DNA of 10,686 nt, from contig NXFV01000943.1 of NCBI GenBank assembly GCA_002803225.1, positions 1 to 10,686 on the forward strand. The letters run 5' to 3'. Shown here piece by piece: positions 1 through 7,254 of this stretch. The translations under genes and the position numbers were made by a program. The notes beneath the pieces were generated by a model that was not told the origin of the DNA, ran no database searches, and saw only the letters and a program-made list of their open reading frames with translations. Each line of letters opens with the position of its first letter. The first letter of the stretch is position 1. The DNA is from Gamarada debralockiae (Eukaryota > Ascomycota > Leotiomycetes > Helotiales > Hyphodiscaceae).

Positions 1-128
1 TGCATCAGAAAACAAGTTGTACGATTGTGCATGTATATGTAGGTGTCTCTGTCTAAGTACAGGTCCAGCTGCAGAAGGCAAAATATGCCCGGATGGCACG
101 TGACATCAAGCTAAGCGATCAACGTGAC

Positions 129-645
129 CGATTTCCCCACCACAGTATACTTGCCTATATGTTCGCTACAATCAGCTTCGCGGATGCCGAATACGGTCCA
201 CACCAGCCGGATGCCTCTTTTCAACACGTCAATGCACAATATCCAGGAGTCATCATCTACCACTTGAACATTCGTCGTGTGGCGGGCCACCGGTCGTTCC
301 CTGCTCCTCGGTTCCAGATCTGCCGGACTTGGTCATCAATTTTAAAGGGGCGAAAGAAATTGTGCTCAAAGGAGAAGATTATGTGGTTGAAATGCAATCC
401 CCTTGGTGCCGAGAACCGGCCGTCACCGAGTGCCTACCACTGATCGATGTCATTCCAGAACACACTCCTGGCTTTGAAATACCGAAGGATCTGTTGTTTT
501 TGGGTAATTCGGTTCTGAAAACTACATATACGGTGTTTGATTGGGATGAACGGAGGGTTGGCTGTGAGTACTTCTCCTTGATTACCTCGTTTTTGAGTGG
601 TTGAACTGTGCTGATTTCGAAACAGTTGGGAAGCTGAAGACTTGA
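129..645 (+). pseudogene. Decayed 3' part of a pepsin-family (A1) aspartic protease gene
   Basis: The last stretch reads cleanly as the C-terminal lobe of a fungal pepsin-like protease. From about 299 the frame gives PCSSVPDLPDLVINF, then KGEDYVVE, a Cys-containing segment, LLFLGNSVLKTTYTVFDWD and ERRVG. A 62-nt intron (564-625) then joins to F-GKLKT and stop (TGA 643-645). The spliced RRVGF matches the family's usual end (YTVFD..NRVGF). Upstream the similarity continues but changes frame. A TTVYLP piece near 138-155 recalls the second DTGTT..YLP catalytic site, but the DTG aspartate motif is not recognisable. It is followed by FADAEYG and FQHVNAQYPG in a second frame (about 155-257), then the third frame from about 263. 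At least two frame changes with no room for introns suggest a pseudogene. The 5' half lies outside the window or is lost. Family confidence is high for the 3' part; the pseudogene call is an inference. Confidence 0.68.
564..625 (+). other. Intron near the end of the aspartic protease gene
   Basis: The donor is GTGAGT at 564 and the acceptor is ACAG ending at 625, with a CTGAT branch-like motif at 611-615. Splicing joins T to TT to make the Phe of the RVGF motif and gives a stop six codons later. Unspliced, the frame ends with unrelated residues at 604. The length (62 nt) is normal for filamentous fungi. Confidence 0.75.
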
Positions 646-1049
646 AGAATTGCAAGATAATCCTTTTGATAGCTACTACTGTTCTCTAGGAGAAGTAATG
701 TCCCCGTATTCTGCACACCTTAAGCTATGATCTTTCGAGCATTCTCCCTCCACTCGTCGTCTTCAACCATCGAGGAATGGTATCTTCTAAAGGGCTTCGG
801 GATTATCCCGTTCCTCAAGCTCATTTCCCTCCCCGAGAGCTTAGCATAGCATGCTGAGATCCTTTCAGCATTCGTTGAATGTCCAGACTTGTTATACCAT
901 CCGGTGTCATGGCCTCTGGTCTCCCACCTTCATAGCGAATATTTGTGTCTCGATGCCAGTGGTCTCTTTCCTTCTTCGTAATACCACGCATTGCTGTACA
1001 TCGCAGCTGCTGCTCAGCCTCTCTCGCTCTGTGATGGCGCCTTCCATCA
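646..1049. other. Tail-to-tail intergenic stretch, no gene seen
   Basis: This lies between the stops of the converging aspartic protease (+) and M50B-like (-) pseudogenes. It has overlapping open frames on both strands, but none shows a domain, signal peptide or recognisable motif. It most likely holds the 3' untranslated regions of both. Confidence 0.5.
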
Positions 1050-1254
1050 TCATGTTGGGATAAACTTCTTCGAGTCGTCCTGCTGCTCGGTAAACGACTC
1101 TGGGAATGCAGCAATTCCAGCAATAATGCCCGCGATCATCAAATTCAGGGATATGAAAGACCAAATGACTCCCAGCACTGTGAAGATCCTCCATATCGCT
1201 GGCGAAGACGCTGGCATCGGATTCGTTGACTTTGCGAAGGATGAGGTCGTCGCA

Positions 1255-1304
1255 CTGTCAATACGTTAGCATAGCAACCCTGGATGGAATTTGGAAAACC
1301 TTAC
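1255..1304 (-). other. Intron 3 of the M50B-like pseudogene
   Basis: The donor is GTAAGG, the branch site GCTAACG and the acceptor TTGACAG. It joins VWDI to CDDLILRKV. Length is 50 nt. All splice signals look functional although the coding frame is not. Confidence 0.78.
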
Positions 1305-1349
1305 GATATCCCAAACGCTATAGAGTGCGGACATAACACCAATGAATAG

Positions 1350-1403
1350 CTGGACTAGCATTAGCTGATATACTACAACTCCTTAGAACAATCCGCAACT
1401 CAC
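1350..1403 (-). other. Intron 2 of the M50B-like pseudogene
   Basis: The donor is GTGAGT and the acceptor TCCAG, with GCTAATG as branch-like motif. It joins LRFVV to LFIGVMSALYSVWDI. Length is 54 nt. Confidence 0.75.
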
Positions 1404-1763
1404 CACCACAAATCTCAGCGACTCAGCATGATCGATAAACCAGCAGGCAATAAGCAATCCCACAGCCGCAAGGATCGTTCCAATCGGAAGCCAATCCCTC
1501 CTCGCCCACCACAGCGTCAACAAGAAGCAGACACCTAGGACTATGCTAGCAATCTTGCTGGCAACAATATCGAAACCGCAGAATATGAGCAGGGCGCTAA
1601 TGAGCGAGGATCCAAGGCATCCAGCGGTAGCGTGATCGCACTGATTCCTCCTGGCATATGTGTTACTCCGCCTTCGCGTGGGTCTAGAGATATGGATTTC
1701 GCTCGTCCTCCTGTGCAGCAAGCTGTGATGGCGTGGCCGAATTCGTGGAAGGCAATAACGAAT

Positions 1764-1814
1764 CTGCAGCGATTCCTTTAGCGGGAATCTTCTCAGTAGT
1801 AGGGAGGTGCGTAC
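1764..1814 (-). other. Intron 1 of the M50B-like pseudogene
   Basis: The donor is GTACGC and the acceptor CTGCAG. It separates the LWPL coding end from FVIAFHEFGH, just before the zinc site. Length is 51 nt, phase 2. Confidence 0.7.
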
Positions 1815-2025
1815 CTTAACGGCCACAGGGACCAGCGAACGTAGGGAAGATTCTATAGAAGCGCAGTAACAACAGCGAATGCCACGATCACACGCAGTGT
1901 GACTCCCCGAGTATGGTTCAGCCGCGGCGCATAAGATGGTGTGCAGTGAGGCTCGCAGCTTCAGGGCTGGCTGCCTGCGAGGAGCGCGCGAGGATCTCAA
2001 AATGGCGGGACATTAGAAGAGCCAT

Positions 2026-2430
2026 GGTGTGTCGTTTGAAATGAGTGTGTTGATGTTTGTAAGGAGGAAAGTTCTAATTCTAGACAAGCGCGCTACGCGT
2101 GTGGGGTGAGTTTGCCCGGGGATATTTTTAGACTGAAACTAGGGGAGTGCGCTGTGGCTGAGCAACGCCTGAACTGACCCTGAGCTGAAGAACCCTCTTT
2201 GCAGCTGATTTTGTCCTCGTCTTCATTCCACTGCAAACCAAAATATTGCATAAGATACCTTGTCACGTCGATTGACAATCTTCGTCTCCATACTCGGCAT
2301 CACTTCCACTTTGTCTGGAAAACTTTCGTTTGATCGATAATTCAACTCGTGGCTGCCTTCACCCTCACGGGACTCAACCATCACGGGACTCCCCTGTCAA
2401 GTCGAAGTTTCCTTCAAAGTCCTAACCAAG
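2026..2430. promoter_or_regulatory. Divergent upstream region of the M50B-like pseudogene and HET gene
   Basis: The 405 bases separate two genes read away from each other. The part next to the HET start is rich in C and T, as is usual near fungal transcription starts. An 11-bp direct repeat, TCACGGGACTC, lies at 2365-2375 and 2381-2391. There is no clear TATA box and no supported ORF. Confidence 0.45.
2365..2391. repeat. 11-bp direct repeat upstream of the HET gene
   Basis: TCACGGGACTC occurs twice, with starts 16 bp apart, 40 to 66 bp upstream of the HET start codon. It could be a pair of factor-binding sites or a small duplication in the 5' leader. Confidence 0.5.
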
Positions 2431-4764
2431 ATGAAATATCGACCACTTTCGTCCGATACTCCGGAAATTCGATTGCTCTGTATCGCACCGTCTACAATCC
2501 ATCCCAACACATTTGATGAAAGTTGGGGCAATGAGACGGAGCCTCCCCCATGCCCAGTCGCAGATGATCCTATATGTTGCACATTTAAATACGTCACGCT
2601 CAGGGACCTCCAGGACGACAGTTCTTCCGATGATGATACTTCTAGGCCCGACTTGTTCCCCGGTTGGCGCACATACGAGATGACTGACGTGTTGCTCGGC
2701 GGCGGCAACATCCCTTACGGCTACCGCACTCCCGCACGCTTCGATTGGGGAGATTTCGAAGCCCTCTCCTATTGTTGGGGCCCGGAGAACACTGACGGAA
2801 ATATATTCGTAGATGGAAAGGAGGTGCCGTGTCGAACGAATCTGGAACTCGCGCTTCGACGTCTAAGAGCCTTGCCGGAGACCTCAAGAGGCATGTTGTA
2901 TTGGGTTGATGCGTTGTGCATAAACCAGCAGGATGTGGAAGAGCGCAATTCGCAAGTCAGAATTATGCCAGTTATCTATGGACTGGCGCGGTCCGTTATT
3001 GTTTGGTTGGGAGAAGAAGCCGACGACAGCCCTAAAGCTGCGGAATTGATCTCTCAAATCGCTAAGTATTACGTTGGAACTAACCGTGGGTACGGTATGG
3101 TGGTACCCGATGAATCAGAGGCTCTAGAGGAGGCACTCAATGATGGCTACTGGCAACCACTCTACTCGTTATTCCAAAGACCATACTGGAGTCGAGTATG
3201 GATTATCCAAGAACTCGCAGCTAATAACGTAAACACCACCATTCTGTGCGGCGATCAAATCATCAAGCGAGGGGAGTTGATGGTCTTCATTAAGACGCTA
3301 TCGACCATAGGATACAAAATTCGCGCCCAATTTGCTTCTTGGGGATCAGATACCAAAGATCCCGTACCACTGTTCCAGCGCGTATACGACTTACTCTCCA
3401 TCGAATTCGGCAAGGAAACAGAGAGACCATTCTCACTAAGCCGCGAAGGCAATGCCCAGGATCCAAGAGACAGAATTTATGGAATTCAGGGAATAATACA
3501 AGAGGACCTGGCATCGAGAATCAAGATCGACTACAATTCGCCAGTTGAAGACGTGTACATGAACTTCGCCCGAGCTCTTGCGGAAGTCAAAGGTCTTTCT
3601 GAAGTATTCTTCAACGTCGATTTTGAACACCAGAACCAGTCACTAAGGTCTTTGCCCACTTGGGCCCCTTGCTGGACAGAGAAGCTGCCTCGGCTCCGTA
3701 TCGAGCAGCTCAAAGAGATGCATGCCTGTGAGCGGGGGGAGCTGCTGTACACATTCGAGGGCGGCAGCAAATCCCTTATTGCCGAAGGGCTTCTCATTGG
3801 GACCGTCAAGTCAGTCGCACCATTTTGCCCAGCTGAATTGGAGATTATGCCGAAGGATAATGTCAGCGAAGTTGGCTCTTGCTCCTCGAATCACGGAGCC
3901 AGCAGAAAAGTCACGGATCAGGCACTCGTTGATGCAGTGTACAGCACGTTGTGCGTGGGCGGAAAAACCGGGCATGGAGGCACAGTCAACTTCCTCAATA
4001 TTCCCTGGTCTGATACTCAGATAGCACAATCGTCAGCCAGTATCACTGAGTCCGGTCCGGGTTCAGTGTCAGGTGGTGAGCCGTCAGCGAAATCATCAAT
4101 TCTAAAAGAGCTGGCGTCGAGGGGGATCGCGGGGCTCCGATGGGTGTGGCCGAGCCCTCAAACTCTCTTACCACCCTCGACGCCCAAATATGAACCTGGA
4201 AAGGCAAGCAATAGTGAGAATATCGGAATGTGGCGCATGGTACGAAAACGTATTCTCTCTGAGACCTACTACGGCGAATTCGACAGGTTTCGCAAAGCAA
4301 ACGCTTCCTTCCGCATTGGTAATCACTCACTACAAGATTTCTTTCCTCAATGCTGGCCTCCAGCAAATGAGATCAGAATGCCAATACAAGAGCATCTAGA
4401 ATCCCTTTCTGAGGCCTCAGCAGAAACTTACCATCCGGATGGTACCACTAGCGACCCTCCGGCTGATATTAGCAGCTATGTCGCGGATGGCATTACGTCA
4501 ACGTATTTTGACATGAGTTTTGTGATGTCAAACATGTTTGGGAGGAGGCTATTCACCACACGAGAAGGTGGGTTGGGAATCGCACCTGCCGCCGTGAAGA
4601 TGGGAGACGTCATTGCAGTTGTGGATTGCCCGTTCCCAGTTGTATTACGACCAGCTGGTGAACATTACTTGTGTCTGGGTGAATGCTATCTGCACGGCTA
4701 CATGAATGGAGAAGCGCTGAGGGGTAAGTGGGAGAAAAGAGTGAAAAAGCTCGTCATTCGATGA
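2431..4764 (+). CDS. HET-domain (heterokaryon incompatibility) protein
   Basis: This is a single 777-codon exon. HET proteins act in fungal non-self recognition, where incompatible allele combinations can trigger cell death; the partner here cannot be told from sequence. The HET domain covers about residues 108-265: FEALSYCWG (109-117), YWVDALCINQQD (157-168), ERNSQVRIM (171-179), VIVWLGEEAD (189-198) and PYWSRVWIIQELA (251-263). DPRDRIYGIQGI (344-355) and LPTWAPCW (409-416) are the usual downstream marks of the family. The C-terminus has RRLFTTREGGLGIAP, a GDVIAVVDCPFPVVLRP block and GECYLHGYMNGEA (about 704-765), also typical. Residues 1-105 include an acidic QDDSSSDDDTSRPD run, and 420-700 is poorly conserved. 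No NACHT, WD or ankyrin part is fused. The start has A at -3 (CAAGATG). The reading frame shows no damage. Confidence 0.95.
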   Translation: MKYRPLSSDTPEIRLLCIAPSTIHPNTFDESWGNETEPPPCPVADDPICCTFKYVTLRDLQDDSSSDDDTSRPDLFPGWRTYEMTDVLLGGGNIPYGYRTPARFDWGDFEALSYCWGPENTDGNIFVDGKEVPCRTNLELALRRLRALPETSRGMLYWVDALCINQQDVEERNSQVRIMPVIYGLARSVIVWLGEEADDSPKAAELISQIAKYYVGTNRGYGMVVPDESEALEEALNDGYWQPLYSLFQRPYWSRVWIIQELAANNVNTTILCGDQIIKRGELMVFIKTLSTIGYKIRAQFASWGSDTKDPVPLFQRVYDLLSIEFGKETERPFSLSREGNAQDPRDRIYGIQGIIQEDLASRIKIDYNSPVEDVYMNFARALAEVKGLSEVFFNVDFEHQNQSLRSLPTWAPCWTEKLPRLRIEQLKEMHACERGELLYTFEGGSKSLIAEGLLIGTVKSVAPFCPAELEIMPKDNVSEVGSCSSNHGASRKVTDQALVDAVYSTLCVGGKTGHGGTVNFLNIPWSDTQIAQSSASITESGPGSVSGGEPSAKSSILKELASRGIAGLRWVWPSPQTLLPPSTPKYEPGKASNSENIGMWRMVRKRILSETYYGEFDRFRKANASFRIGNHSLQDFFPQCWPPANEIRMPIQEHLESLSEASAETYHPDGTTSDPPADISSYVADGITSTYFDMSFVMSNMFGRRLFTTREGGLGIAPAAVKMGDVIAVVDCPFPVVLRPAGEHYLCLGECYLHGYMNGEALRGKWEKRVKKLVIR

Positions 4765-4896
4765 GTACGGATTTCCGGGGGCTGGTTGGATGAAAGGTCA
4801 ACATACAAGGTCAATTTGCCGAACGGGAGGAAGAAGTTTCCAGTTACCAATACAGAATTCAGGGACGGTCAAAATAAACCTAACAGTATTTCTGCT

Positions 4897-4914
4897 CCAT
4901 TGAACGTTCAATGG
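4897..4914. repeat. 18-bp perfect palindrome
   Basis: CCATTGAACGTTCAATGG equals its own reverse complement over all 18 bases. It lies 133 bp past the HET stop codon. A relative with the same CCATTGA/TCAATGG halves lies at 4964-4984. Confidence 0.7.
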
Positions 4915-4963
4915 GGCCGTATTCTGGTGTAGGCGAAGGCGGTGAGCGATGCGGCCGCCCCAT

Positions 4964-4984
4964 CTCCATTGACCATCAATGGAG
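4964..4984. repeat. Inverted repeat, 9-bp arms with 3-base loop
   Basis: CTCCATTGA and TCAATGGAG are perfect inverted copies around CCA. With the palindrome at 4897 it forms a pair of CCATTGA-N3/4-TCAATGG motifs. GGGGCCG (4913-4919) and CGGCCGCCCC (about 4952-4961) add further pairing between them. Confidence 0.65.
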
Positions 4985-5386
4985 TTTTTCAGCTCTAAGC
5001 TTGAAGGCTTGAGGCTGGTAGAATTGCGAGTCTCATTGGTTGAGAAGGGTGCACGGGGCACTGCAAGCTCCCGTGTTGAAGTTTCTTTTGATTTTACCTA
5101 CTATTTGAGACACCCCAACCAGAGCGATGCAGATCCTGAGCTGGATCCAGTGCAAGACCTTCTACCCAGTGGTCCACTCTATACGTCCCCACCAAAAAAA
5201 TCCCGTTTGACATGTCAAGCGCGGCGGCATCCCCGTTAGGATATTTGCTTCTATTGCAGTCTAGTCAATGGAGAGAGGCTGCATTCCGGTTCGGTAAAAT
5301 TTGAGTCAAGTGCCTTTCCTCCGCCGACTCCCATTCGTTCGCTCTAATTCAGCAATTCACCCCCAAACCACCTTAATAACAGCTCA

Positions 5387-5788
5387 CTACTTGGCATGCA
5401 CCCACTCGCCCTTAAGCCCCTTTGCCAAGCTCCTGCCGTTAACCGTAAGCAATGCTTACCCATACCTTTAACACCCTGATATTTGTCGAAGATCCAGTCG
5501 ATGAAGTTGGCCAAATTGTCTTGCTTTATAAAGAATCGTTTCTCTAGTAAGCTTCAGGATAGAGTTGATACACAGCTTTGTGTCAAGCTGCCATTCCACC
5601 ATGTTGGAGATCATCGACTTCAAGAAAGTCGCCCAAACCGCCAATCTGTAGATAAATGTCTTGTCCTTTGGTTTTCCGTTTTTCACGCACAACTGATGTT
5701 GCTTCATGAGGTTGACTTTTGAAATTGAAGAGTTCCCAAATCTTGGCTGGTAGGCTAGGAGGGTTTGACTTCGGATGCTCGTGTCTGC
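5387..5788 (-). pseudogene. C-terminal remnant of an unidentified protein gene
   Basis: Minus-strand reading gives protein-like pieces in more than one frame. From 5788 one frame reads LAYQPRFGNSSISKVNLM, then GKPKDKTFIYRLAVWATFLK, NMVEWQLDTKL and ILKLTRE. Near 5555-5530 the sense moves to another frame, LLEKRFFIKQDNLANFIDW then IFDKYQGVKG. A possible intron (donor GTATGG at 5465, GTTAAC branch-like motif, acceptor AAAG at 5420) is followed by LKGEWVHAK and TAG at 5389-5387. That junction is off by one base, and the intron is not certain. I do not recognise the family. Two shifts without an intron-sized gap suggest decay. An alternative is that only part of this is coding. Confidence 0.4.
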
Positions 5789-6231
5789 TCAACGGAGAGC
5801 AAGGAGTCACAAGTGTGTACGCCTACATACGATGCTACCATAATAATAAAATAATAATGACTACACTCATAGATCTAGACAACCAAATGTCAACGTTAAT
5901 GACGCTCAAGTCCGCCAGGACCAACTTTTCGAACCTCGACATGTCAAAGACGTCAAGTTAGCAACTGCTCATTCAGCTTAAAAGATTCCCTCCAAACTCC
6001 TAAGATATTACCTAAGAGCTGCACACCATGGAAGGATTCGGAAAAGGAGTTGTCTTCTTGAAGAATAATTCACTTTTCTGACAAGCACCATCGCGATATC
6101 GAGCAAGAAGAGCGCCTCCTTTGATGGCAGGAGAGACCTTGCTGGAGCTGCAGGCCAGTTCGGCTTCTGGCTTTTTGCAGTTAATGCACTCTATCGTTTG
6201 ATACTTTGAGTAATTTGGAATGTGTTAAAGT
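5789..6231 (-). other. Possible coding debris between two minus-strand fragments
   Basis: Several short minus-strand frames look protein-like but are not continuous. They are a Cys-rich stretch around 6190-6010 (ECINCKKPEAELAC, then KGGALLARYRDGACQKSEL), a piece at 6069-5953 with FHGVQLLGNILGVWRESFKL, and SRFEKLVLADLSVINVDIW around 5940-5885. They may belong to the same decayed gene as the flanking fragments. A short imperfect TAA microsatellite lies at 5841-5858. No domain is recognised. Confidence 0.25.
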
Positions 6232-6369
6232 TCAAGGAATATTTTTGGTAGCTAGGGGAAGAAGATTATGATCGAAAGGTTGAGGTAGATTTGAAGCGAG
6301 CATGAATTGAGCGACAGTTGGGAAATCAGATTCGACGATGAGAGTGATTGAGTGCGTCTGTATGGCCAT
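6232..6369 (-). CDS. Short ORF, start of a possible decayed gene (GNAT-like resemblance weak)
   Basis: ATG at 6369-6367 opens 45 codons and ends at TGA 6234-6232. The reading starts MAIQTHSITLIVESDFPTVA and continues with ASNLPQPFDHNLLP. This recalls the N-terminus of fungal GNAT acetyltransferases, where a D-F/L-P stretch follows the first strand, but no acetyl-CoA site (R/QxxGxG/A) is seen. A TATA box lies 111 bp upstream. The ORF may be the first exon or first intact piece of a gene running left to about 5387. No GT donor was found that would join it cleanly onward, so truncation is as likely. Function is not assigned. Confidence 0.3.
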   Translation of the reverse strand: MAIQTHSITLIVESDFPTVAQFMLASNLPQPFDHNLLPLATKNIP

Positions 6370-6479
6370 TTGAACTCTGTAGAATTGAAGTTGTAGTTCC
6401 GAGGAGGCTAAAGAATAATGAAAAGCTTCAGATGTTGGGTTTCAATGCCCAAAAAATCAACAGCGGGACGTAGGGAAGC

Positions 6480-6485
6480 TTTATA
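6480..6485 (-). promoter_or_regulatory. TATA box for the minus-strand ORF at 6369
   Basis: The minus strand reads CCTATAAAGC here, 111 bp upstream of the ATG at 6369. The leader in between is rich in C, T and A (TACAACTTCAATTCTACAG), as in fungal 5' leaders. Confidence 0.4.
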
Positions 6486-6631
6486 GGCAGGTGTGACCTC
6501 TGTCTTGAGAAGATACAAATGCTTGAAGATGCAGTGTGAACCTCCAGAAGTGTCCCTACGAATTCGCTACAACGTAAACTTGACTTCCAATTGGCTGCGC
6601 CACTAGGGTTCGTTTTTTTATCATAGTAACT

Positions 6632-6670
6632 GCGGTCAAAAGTCTTCGCAACTACAGGGTATTCAGAGCC
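6632..6670 (+). repeat. Left terminal inverted repeat of the foldback element
   Basis: It starts GCGGTCAAAAGTCTTCGCAA and ends TATTCAGAGCC. It matches the reverse complement of 6869-6907 at 38 of 39 positions. Confidence 0.85.
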
Positions 6671-6868
6671 TGTAATGTCGCAATATGCCCTGTAACGCCC
6701 TGTAAATCAAGACTAGGGTGCCTATAAGCTCCCTGTAGATGATTAGACAGCGGACTCAGTCATCAGGTCTGAACGCGGGCTGTCCAATCGTTACAGGGAG
6801 GTCACGCGGGGTTTTACAAGGCCCTAGCCTAAATTACAGGGCCATAAAGGGCTCGCTTGGTAATTACT

Positions 6869-6907
6869 GGCTCTGAATACCCTGTAGTTGCAAAGACTTT
6901 TGACCGC
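6869..6907 (-). repeat. Right terminal inverted repeat of the foldback element
   Basis: Read on the minus strand it starts GCGGTCAAAAGTCTTTGCAA. The adjoining outer bases on that strand, TACGAAGGCC, recur almost unchanged (TACGAAGTCC) just outside the second copy at 7091. The repeat unit therefore reaches at least ten bases further out than the near-perfect core. Confidence 0.85.
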
Positions 6908-7090
6908 GGCCTTCGTAGAGTAAAAAATTACAAAATTTCAGGGAGCTGGTCAAGTGCGGGGCATAAAACCTTTATTATGAACCCTATAGATATTAGACAT
7001 TAAATAATAGCAATCGGAAAACATGTGAATGATCAATTAGATAAGGAATTGACCAATGGAATAGTCCAATTGATGAATCGTTTGTATTGG
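6908..7090. other. AT-rich spacer between the two element copies
   Basis: There is no gene or clear repeat. The stretch is visibly AT-rich, with TTTATTATGAACC and TTAAATAATAG segments and a CCAAT/ATTGG pair near 7052-7070. It could be decayed element sequence. Confidence 0.35.
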
Positions 7091-7235
7091 TACGAAGTCC
7101 GCGGTCAAAAGCCTTGCAACTACGGGATGTTCAGCCTCTAATTACGAAGCAAGCCCTACATGGCCCTGTAATTTAGGCTAGGGTCCTGTAAAATCCGCGT
7201 GATCTCCCTAAAGTGATTAGACAGCCCGCGCTCAG
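7091..7235. mobile_element. Single-arm relative of the foldback element
   Basis: The plus strand from TACGAAGTCC and GCGGTCAAAAG (7101) through GATTAGACAGCCCGCGCTCAG (to 7235) follows the minus strand of the 6632-6907 element in the same order. Blocks shared include GCAACTAC, GCCCTGTAATTTAGGCTAGG, CCGCGTGA and GACAGCCCGCG. The longest exact match is 23 bp, around 7162-7184. Similarity stops near the loop position of the first element, and no second arm follows. This is half an element or the remains of one. It ends 20 bp beyond the methyltransferase stop codon. Confidence 0.75.
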
Positions 7236-7254
7236 ATCCACCTGCCTCGAAAAT

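Larger units (their letters stand above)
1050..2025 (-). pseudogene. Peptidase M50B-like membrane protease pseudogene
   Basis: On the minus strand, ATG at 2025-2023 opens MALLMSRHFEILARS. Exons are 2025-1815, 1763-1404, 1349-1305 and 1254-1050. Introns of 51, 54 and 50 nt have GTACGC, GTGAGT and GTAAGG donors; the third has a GCTAACG branch site. Family marks are the zinc-binding HEFGH (1747-1733), then TACCTGGR and SISLDP, a run of membrane segments (LGSSLISALLIFCGF, KIASIVLGVCFLLTLWW, GTILAAVGLLIACWF), LYSVWDICDDLILRKVNESD and a C-terminal IAGIIAGIAAFPESF ending KKFIPT and TGA at 1052-1050. The frame is broken at about 1921, 1625, 1200 and 1172. Each break is repaired by one missing base. 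A Trp position (WNLPYVRW in the family pattern, as I recall it) is TAG at 1855-1853. Family members are thought to be multi-pass zinc metalloproteases; this copy could not make a full protein. Confidence 0.82.
4765..5386. other. Intergenic region downstream of the HET gene
   Basis: There is no supported gene. An 86-codon open frame at 4979-5239 shows no domain or motif. The region holds two related palindromes (4897-4914 and 4964-4984) that may mark the 3' untranslated region of the HET gene or a decayed repeat. Confidence 0.45.
6632..6907. mobile_element. Foldback MITE-like element with long terminal inverted repeats
   Basis: The outer 39 bases at 6632-6670 and 6869-6907 are inverted copies with one mismatch (CTTCG versus CTTTG). 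Similarity continues inward on both arms (CCCTGTAA.., CTAGGG.., CTCCCTGTA.., GATTAGACAGC..), so the 276-bp element is nearly one long hairpin with a small loop at about 6760-6768. Weak pairing also extends outward to the T run at 6613-6620 and the A run at 6921-6926. CCCTGTA or TACAGGG occurs seven times (6653, 6688, 6698, 6731, 6792, 6835, 6880), like subterminal transposase sites. There is no ORF. A target-site duplication is not obvious, so the superfamily stays open. A related arm lies at 7091-7235. Confidence 0.82.

Noticed and set aside
821..1269. Overlapping open frames on both strands
   Set aside because: They are shadows of the last M50B-like exon and its flank, with no domains of their own.
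1383..2000. 205-codon minus-strand open frame as an intact protein
   Set aside because: Only its C-terminal third (about 1625-1404) carries the M50B-like membrane sequence. The earlier part reads the same gene in the wrong frame and through an intron.
1050..2025. RIP mutation as the cause of decay
   Set aside because: The damage is mainly single-base loss. Only one G-to-A type nonsense change was seen, and flanking sequence is not strongly AT-biased.
3255..4399. Many 60-107 codon frames on both strands inside the HET gene
   Set aside because: They lie wholly inside a clear 777-codon gene and show no domain, so they are shadows.
4979..5239. 86-codon plus-strand ORF after the HET gene
   Set aside because: It starts inside a palindrome and has no domain, and the composition looks non-coding.
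6632..7235. CRISPR-like repeat array, suggested by repeated CCCTGTA
   Set aside because: Spacing is irregular, both orientations occur, and the context is a eukaryotic inverted-repeat element.
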